9,036 nt of DNA from Acidobacteriaceae bacterium (GTDB lineage Bacteria; Acidobacteriota; Terriglobia; Terriglobales; Acidobacteriaceae): contig PLSH01000171.1 of assembly GCA_003165095.1 (NCBI GenBank), positions 1 through 9,036 on the forward strand, written 5' to 3'. This document shows positions 5,639 to 9,036 of the stretch, one piece after another (the first letter of the stretch is position 1; each line of letters opens with the position of its first letter). The notes under the pieces were generated by a model. It worked only from the letters and a program-made list of their open reading frames with translations, did not search any database and was not told the origin of the DNA. The position numbers were made by a program, and so were the translations under genes.

Positions 5639-5985
5639 GCCGGAGCGCACCCCAGCGAGAAGGCCAGCGCGGCGCAAATCTCATCCATCCGTGCCGAGTC
5701 CAGCTTTGCCACCCGCCTGCCCAGCCTCTCCCGCGAGACCGTCACCGCATTGTGCAGATTCACTGCGCAGGGCGTCTTCATCCCATCCTCGGCATCCAGC
5801 ACAACTTCGGAAGGCACGCCGCGAATCATGGAACTGATCGGGGCAACCGTAACCGTCGCGAGATAGCCGATGGCGCTATCGCGCGTGAGCACCACCACCG
5901 GCCGGCTCTTGTCCGGCGGAGCGAACTGATAGAGCCGCACATCTCCCCTTGCTACCGCTCCGGCCACGCCGCCTCGCTCTCCCAT
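5623..5985 (-). CDS. mazF: MazF/PemK-family toxin, endoribonuclease
   Basis: The protein (about 120 residues) shows the MazF/PemK pattern: VARGDVRLYQF at the start of the fold, SRPVVVLTRD, the strand TVTVAPISS with RGVPSEVVLD, then CAVNLHNAVTVSRERLGRRVAKL and a C-terminal helix (MDEICAALAFSLG). MazF toxins cut mRNA, and sometimes rRNA or tRNA, at short sequences; the target here is unknown. It overlaps the 3' end of its antitoxin gene. The exact start is uncertain. I chose the ATG at 5985 because GGGGA lies nine bases upstream; an ATG at 5994 has that GGGGA directly abutting it. A GTG at 5967 would give the N-terminal length most usual for the family and a shorter overlap. The stop lies inside a palindrome shared with the convergent gap. 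Confidence 0.88.
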   Translation of the reverse strand: MGERGGVAGAVARGDVRLYQFAPPDKSRPVVVLTRDSAIGYLATVTVAPISSMIRGVPSEVVLDAEDGMKTPCAVNLHNAVTVSRERLGRRVAKLDSARMDEICAALAFSLGCAPAVSQA

Positions 5986-6185
5986 GCCTGCCATTCCCCA
6001 TGCGCCGGCGGCTTCTTCGCGTAGCCCTCGCGGTCGCGTGCCTCGCGCGCCTTCATCTCCAGCCGCAGCAGATACTCGCGCAGCGCCTCGCGCACCAGTT
6101 GCGAGCGATTCAGCCTGGACTTGCGCGCTGCCTTATCCGCGGCTATCCGGAGCTCCTCGTCGAGAACGATCTGAACGATTTCCAT
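5952..6185 (-). CDS. mazE: MazE-type antitoxin, ribbon-helix-helix
   Basis: The 77-residue protein starts with a short strand (MEIVQIVLDEE) and two helices (LRIAADKAARKSR and NRSQLVREALREYLLRLEMKA), the layout of a ribbon-helix-helix DNA-binding domain. An acidic, Trp-rich tail follows (GEWQAWESEAAWPER), the likely toxin-binding region. It lies immediately upstream of and overlaps the MazF-type toxin. It should bind that toxin and repress the operon. This is a ribbon-helix-helix antitoxin, not the AbrB-like fold of Escherichia coli MazE, so the symbol reflects the toxin pairing. The ATG at 6185 lies right behind a probable promoter and has no well-spaced Shine-Dalgarno. Confidence 0.82.
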   Translation of the reverse strand: MEIVQIVLDEELRIAADKAARKSRLNRSQLVREALREYLLRLEMKAREARDREGYAKKPPAHGEWQAWESEAAWPER

Positions 6186-6191
6186 ATGTGG

Positions 6192-6221
6192 ACTCTACTC
6201 CACAGTCGACTCCACAATCAA
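6192..6221 (-). promoter_or_regulatory. mazEF promoter with tandem 12-bp repeats (probable operator)
   Basis: Read on the minus strand, TTGATT (6221-6216) and TAGAGT (6197-6192) form a -35/-10 pair with an 18-base spacer, each matching the consensus at four of six positions. Exactly between and over them lie two adjacent 12-mers, GTGGAGTCGACT (6215-6204) and GTGGAGTAGAGT (6203-6192), identical at 10 of 12 positions. The -10 box ends six bases before the ATG, so the message would be leaderless. Such tandem sites suit binding by two antitoxin dimers. Confidence 0.5.
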
Positions 6222-6234
6222 GTGGGCGCGGGGG

Positions 6235-6258
6235 CCAGGTCTGGACTTTCAGACCTGG
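6235..6258 (+). repeat. CCAGGTCTC-type hairpin repeat, copy 3
   Basis: CCAGGTCTG, loop GACTTT, CAGACCTGG is a perfect 9-bp stem with a 6-base loop, the same architecture as the copies at 3372 and 4638 (loops GCCTTT and GCGTTT). The stem base change on one arm is matched on the other, so pairing is conserved while sequence drifts. It sits between the divergent mazEF and hicBA promoters. Confidence 0.7.
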
Positions 6259-6278
6259 GAGACCTCCCGAAGTCAAGG

Positions 6279-6305
6279 TATGATGAGATGAACGTCGGAA
6301 GGGGG
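6279..6305 (+). promoter_or_regulatory. hicBA -10 box and ribosome binding site
   Basis: TATGAT (6279-6284) matches five of six -10 positions, but no good -35 lies at the right distance. GGAAGGGGG (6297-6305) is a strong purine-rich ribosome binding site 11 bases before the hicB ATG, unlike the leader-poor starts of vapB and mazE. Confidence 0.35.
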
Positions 6306-6316
6306 ATTCAAACAAC

Positions 6317-6526
6317 ATGAAGGAACTCGTCTTTGAAGTTGCGCAAGAAGCAGACGGAGGCTACACCGCCGAAGCTCTCGGCGAGAGCATCTTCACCCAG
6401 GCCGATAGCTGGGAAGAGCTGAAAGACAACGTCCGGGAGGCCGTGAAGGCTTTCTATTTCGACTCTGCCGCGCCTGCTTCCATCCGCCTTCATCTGATCC
6501 GCGATGAGGTGCTGGCCGTCGCATGA
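6317..6526 (+). CDS. hicB: HicB-like antitoxin, short form without a DNA-binding domain
   Basis: The 69-residue protein matches the partially degraded RNase H-like fold of HicB antitoxins: LVFEVAQEADGGYTAEAL (strand, turn with GG, strand), SIFTQADSWEELKDNVREAVKAFYF (the typical helix) and SIRLHLIRDEVLAV. It ends where longer HicB proteins would carry a helix-turn-helix or ribbon-helix-helix domain, so autoregulation must use another route or be absent. Relatives are often mis-annotated as 2-oxoisovalerate dehydrogenase; nothing here supports that. It precedes the toxin gene, the reverse of the E. coli hicAB order, and the genes overlap by four bases (ATGA). Confidence 0.82.
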   Translation: MKELVFEVAQEADGGYTAEALGESIFTQADSWEELKDNVREAVKAFYFDSAAPASIRLHLIRDEVLAVA

Positions 6527-6762
6527 AACTCCCACGCGACCTGAGCGGAGAAGCACTGGTCAAGCACCTCTGCAAGCATTGGGAATATCTGAAAATCCAC
6601 CAGGTGGGCAGCCACATCATCCTTCAAACCCAGCAGCCCTCGCCCCACCGCATTGCCGTTCCCGCGCACACGCCCCTCAGAGTCGGAACTCTGAATGCTA
6701 TTCTCTCCGCAGTTGCCGCCCACAAGAACGTGCCCAAAGAGACAATTCTCAAAGATATCTAG
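6523..6762 (+). CDS. hicA: HicA-type toxin, mRNA interferase
   Basis: The 79-residue protein has the double-stranded RNA-binding-like fold of HicA/YcfA toxins. Helix 1 (LSGEALVKHLCKHW) is followed by a strand, then VGSHIILQ with the conserved Gly-Ser-His (His31 is the presumed catalytic residue), then RIAVPAHTPLRVGTLNAIL, the classic proline-histidine and GTL motif, and a final helix. HicA toxins cleave mRNA when released from HicB. It starts within the last codons of hicB (ATGA overlap), so translation is coupled. It ends 22 bases before the convergent YihY gene, with no clear terminator between them. Confidence 0.88.
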   Translation: MKLPRDLSGEALVKHLCKHWEYLKIHQVGSHIILQTQQPSPHRIAVPAHTPLRVGTLNAILSAVAAHKNVPKETILKDI

Positions 6763-6784
6763 AGTTCGCGAGCGGCACGCCGCC

Positions 6785-7792
6785 TCACAGCCCCGTCATT
6801 CCGGTCTCCGGCAACGGAACCGGCGGCGCATGGGCGGTCAGGCGCATTTCAGCAGAGGCGGCTTCGATTTCACTGTTGATCTCAGCGCCCAGAAGAAGCA
6901 TCAGACCGGTGATATAGAACCAGGTCAGCAGAATAATCACTGCACCAAGAGATCCGTAGGTAACAGAATAATTATTGAAGAAATGAAGGTAGACGCGGAG
7001 GCTGAGCGAGGCCAGGAGCCATCCGATCAGGCCCAGGGCGCCGCCGGGCGTGAGCCAGTGCCAGCGGCGTTTCTTCGAATCCGGAGCCCAATAGTAGATG
7101 ACGGCGAAGGATAGGTCGAGAAGAGCGGCCGCCATGATCCAGCCCAACACTCTCGCCGCGACAGTTGCGGCCGTGGCCAGAAGATGAACATGGAGGTCGA
7201 GCCGCGCCAGCGCGGCAATAAAATCTCCACCCAAGAGACAGGCAAGGCCCAGGCTGATGATGATCGTCAAGACGACAGTCAGGCCGATGGCGTGAAGTCG
7301 AGCTATGAAGTAGGAGCGCGAGTCCTCGATCTTGTAAACGATATTGAGAGTGTCCTGGATGGCAGAAATGCCGACGGAGGCAGACCAGACGGCGGCAACG
7401 AGTCCAAGAGTCACCTTGCCCGTGGAGGAGGCAACCGTCGTCTCGTTAAAGGTTTTGAGCACGGCGCCGAGGGCTGAAGTGGGAATTACGAGCGCCAGAT
7501 AATCCAGCAGCCGGTCGTAAAACTGGTGCGCCGATCGAGCCGCCAGACCGAGAATCGAACTGGCGCAAAACAGAGTGGGAAACAGGGCGAACAGGAAGTA
7601 AAAGCCCAGTTCCGCGGCATGACCGAAGAGACGATCGGCGTTCACAGCTTTCCAGGTGCGCGAGGCCACCACGCGGACAGGAACACCTTGCAGGCTCCAA
7701 AGCGACTCAAGAGGAGAGTGGGACACAATCTCCCAGATACGCCGCTGACGGCCATCTAATCGCTGGTCCACGTTGGAACTCGCGCCCGTCAT
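6785..7792 (-). CDS. YihY/BrkB family inner-membrane protein
   Basis: The 335-residue protein is a polytopic membrane protein of the Virul_fac_BrkB (PF03631) family, once mis-named ribonuclease BN. Hydrophobic segments lie near residues 62-83, 128-150, 167-189, 205-236, 250-268 and 281-303, about six helices. Family landmarks include HAAELGFYFLFALFPTL (58-74), VWSASVGISAIQDTLNIVY (135-153), DLSFAVIYYWAPD (226-238), TPGGALGLIGWLLAS (248-262), and NNYSVTYGSLGAVIILLTW (273-291) ending in GAEINSEIE. Its molecular role is unsettled; some relatives are proposed transporters. The ATG at 7792 has GGAG about five bases upstream. A TACAAT at 7834-7829 on the minus strand is a candidate -10 box. It faces hicA and shares no operon with the toxin genes. 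Confidence 0.9.
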   Translation of the reverse strand: MTGASSNVDQRLDGRQRRIWEIVSHSPLESLWSLQGVPVRVVASRTWKAVNADRLFGHAAELGFYFLFALFPTLFCASSILGLAARSAHQFYDRLLDYLALVIPTSALGAVLKTFNETTVASSTGKVTLGLVAAVWSASVGISAIQDTLNIVYKIEDSRSYFIARLHAIGLTVVLTIIISLGLACLLGGDFIAALARLDLHVHLLATAATVAARVLGWIMAAALLDLSFAVIYYWAPDSKKRRWHWLTPGGALGLIGWLLASLSLRVYLHFFNNYSVTYGSLGAVIILLTWFYITGLMLLLGAEINSEIEAASAEMRLTAHAPPVPLPETGMTGL

Positions 7793-7835
7793 AAGGGCTC
7801 CCTGACTCTTGTATCCGCCCGCGACCCGATTGTAG

Positions 7836-7885
7836 ACGGGTGGCCCACCCGTAAACTAGCCACAAACGAATGGGTGCCCCATCCT
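7836..7885. repeat. Intergenic repeat with two palindromes, upstream of the YihY gene (copy 2 of 3421-3472)
   Basis: ACGGGTGG-C-CCACCCGT (7836-7852) and ATGGG-TGC-CCCAT (7870-7882) are perfect inverted repeats separated by the shared block ACAAACGAATGG (7862-7873). The whole aligns with 3421-3472. The first palindrome would fill the spacer upstream of the YihY gene's candidate -10 box. The rest of the gap to 7954 shows no gene. Confidence 0.55.
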
Positions 7886-7954
7886 TGCCATTCGCCGCGG
7901 CAGACGGCAAAGGTTGGAATCCATGCACCCGCTGCCCTTCGAGCCCGCGCGCTC

Positions 7955-8554
7955 TTACCTCGCGCTCGCCGGAGGCACCAGCCCGTTCATCCGCAGATAC
8001 TCCACCATCTGCCCGTAGTGGTCATTGGCGTGGGCAATGCCAAACGCGGCCAGCGTGGCGCGCGTCTGGAAGCCGGGCTCCGACGACTTCACCACCTCAA
8101 ACGAATTGGCCACCGTCAATGTCGCAATCGCCTTGTGGGCAAACGCGAACGAGCCGGCCAGCGCGGCCACAACGTCATCCTTTTTGGTCAGCTTTTCCAG
8201 CCCGTCTACATCCACATCCGGCTTCAGTCCGCTCACAATGCCGTAGAAAAAGTAGTTGGCCTCGGCCACGTGAGTCGCCTGCTGCGCAAACGTCCTCACG
8301 GTTGCAAAATCCGTCGTCTGTCCCGGCACAAAAATCGCCGCGCTGGGCGCAAATCCAAACTTCTCCGCCGGCATCGCCTTCACCACGCCCATCATCTCCC
8401 GCTCAATCACTTTCAATTGCGAGTCGAATGCCGCAGCCGGCGTAGCGATGCTACCCACAGCCGGCGCCGCCGCTCCGCCCGCTCCCATCTGCGCCGCCGC
8501 AACCAGAGAACCCATTCCCAACACACAACAAGCTGCCATCAACCGGAATTGCAT
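7955..8554 (-). CDS. Secreted DinB-like (DinB/YfiT superfamily) protein
   Basis: The 199-residue protein begins with a signal peptide (MQFRLMAACCVLGMGSLVAA, cleavage probably near AAAQ), followed by an Ala/Gly-rich linker. The rest is a DinB-like four-helix bundle: FATVRTFAQQATHVAEANY (His95), a middle helix with SFAFAHKA (His140), and the hallmark AHANDHYGQMVEYLRMNGLVPP with His175 and His179. Histidines in these positions bind a metal ion in the family. Many DinB-like proteins are thiol-dependent transferases or of unknown role; the exported form here has no assigned substrate. I chose the ATG at 8554 because a perfect GGAGG lies six bases upstream; the ATG 13 codons earlier lacks that and would spoil the signal peptide. 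It lies 79 bases behind the DUF2147 gene on the same strand and may be co-transcribed. Confidence 0.85.
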   Translation of the reverse strand: MQFRLMAACCVLGMGSLVAAAQMGAGGAAAPAVGSIATPAAAFDSQLKVIEREMMGVVKAMPAEKFGFAPSAAIFVPGQTTDFATVRTFAQQATHVAEANYFFYGIVSGLKPDVDVDGLEKLTKKDDVVAALAGSFAFAHKAIATLTVANSFEVVKSSEPGFQTRATLAAFGIAHANDHYGQMVEYLRMNGLVPPASAR

Positions 8555-8633
8555 CGCAAACCTCCACTCAAATTGTGTTTCGCAAACTTTCACAGGTTAC
8601 CCGAATGAAATCGTGGCCGGACCGACTGGACGA

Positions 8634-9036
8634 TCACTGGATCCTGACCCAGCTTTCGGTGCGCCCCAGCAGCGAAATGCCGAGAACATATCCGCGCATC
8701 TTCAGCCCGTCTTTCCCCACCGACCAGATCTTGCCCTGGTAAATCTTGCCGTTCTCCGGGTCCACCACCGTTCCGCCCACCCAGTCGTCTCCCTGGGGAC
8801 TGAAGTTGCGCATCATCACCATGCCCAGAATCAGCTGGCTCTTGTACTCGCCTGAACACTTGTCGCACAAGTCCTTCGGCGTGCGCCCCGGCGCAACCTC
8901 CGTCACCTTGCCAAACAGCTTACCGTTGTCGAGGTAGGTATCTACCTTGCCTTTGGGGCTGCCATCGTTCTCGTACACCTGCCAGTGCCCGACGGCGTTC
9001 TGAAGTTTCGGCGATAGTTGCTGCGCGCAGGCGCTG
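8634..9036 (-). CDS. DUF2147 protein, N-terminus beyond the window edge
   Basis: The frame is open to the right edge, so the gene is partial. The visible 133 residues start with SACAQQLSPK, which looks like the end of a signal peptide with its cleavage site, so the protein is probably exported. Then comes the DUF2147 (PF09917) pattern: VGHWQVYENDGSPKGKVDTYLDNGKLFGKV, a CDKC pair in DLCDKCSGEYKSQLILGM, the central MVMMRNFSPQGDDWVGGTVVDPENGKIYQGKIW and the ending LKMRGYVLGISLLGRTESWVRIQ. A beta-barrel fold is known for the family, but its function is not. A GTG at 8978 exists but lies inside the conserved domain, so it is not the start. Confidence 0.85.
   Translation of the reverse strand, partial: SACAQQLSPKLQNAVGHWQVYENDGSPKGKVDTYLDNGKLFGKVTEVAPGRTPKDLCDKCSGEYKSQLILGMVMMRNFSPQGDDWVGGTVVDPENGKIYQGKIWSVGKDGLKMRGYVLGISLLGRTESWVRIQ

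Noticed and set aside
7874..8608. Long plus-strand frames (244 and 191 codons) across the DinB-like gene
   Set aside because: Their translations are Arg/His- or Ser/Pro-rich low-complexity, typical of antisense to a GC-rich gene. The minus strand has a signal peptide, a Shine-Dalgarno and the DinB histidine pattern.
8634..8978. GTG at 8978 as the start of the DUF2147 gene
   Set aside because: The frame stays open to the window edge and encodes conserved residues and a signal-peptide end upstream of that GTG, so the gene is simply cut by the edge.

Overview
The window looks like chromosomal DNA of an acidobacterium (Acidobacteriota, probably class Terriglobia). This rests on pattern recognition, not a database match: a RAYT-type transposase of a style common in that group, a secreted DinB-like protein, a DUF2147 protein, several toxin-antitoxin pairs with short intergenic gaps, and many short GC-rich palindromes between genes. 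No rRNA, tRNA or CRISPR array was seen.

Layout. (1) 20-2416, minus strand: a two-gene restriction-modification operon, with a TSPPY-type DNA methyltransferase followed directly (TGA then ATG) by a probable PD-(D/E)XK restriction endonuclease. (2) 2008-3132, minus: a REP-associated tyrosine transposase (RAYT) whose conserved domain ends near 2476. Its reading frame then runs out of frame into the methyltransferase gene, so the restriction-modification unit appears joined to the 3' end of the transposase gene. Just 5' of the transposase lies a two-hairpin REP-like element carrying the GTAG tetranucleotide. (3) 3284-3442: an orphan signal peptide followed by repeat DNA, probably the remnant of a secreted-protein gene. 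(4) 3539-4552, minus: an alpha/beta hydrolase of the DUF900 type. (5) 4553-4882: a gene-free stretch with a palindromic promoter region and three hairpins. (6) 4883-6762: three toxin-antitoxin modules packed into 1.9 kb: VapBC (plus), MazEF (minus, convergent with VapBC) and HicBA (plus, divergent from MazEF). (7) 6785-7792, minus: a YihY/BrkB family membrane protein. (8) 7955-9036, minus: a secreted DinB-like protein and a DUF2147 protein whose N-terminus lies beyond the right edge.

The left two thirds reads as an accessory region (restriction-modification, transposase, gene remnant, three toxin-antitoxin pairs, interspersed hairpins). The right third (YihY, DinB, DUF2147) looks like ordinary chromosome. 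The restriction-modification genes look visibly richer in A+T than the transposase, toxin-antitoxin and YihY genes, which fits separate acquisition. At least two repeat families recur. A CCAGGTCTC-type hairpin occurs near 3372, 4638 and 6235. A second, longer element occurs near 3421 and 7836. The RAYT protein is a natural candidate for having spread one of the hairpin families, but the sequence alone does not prove that.
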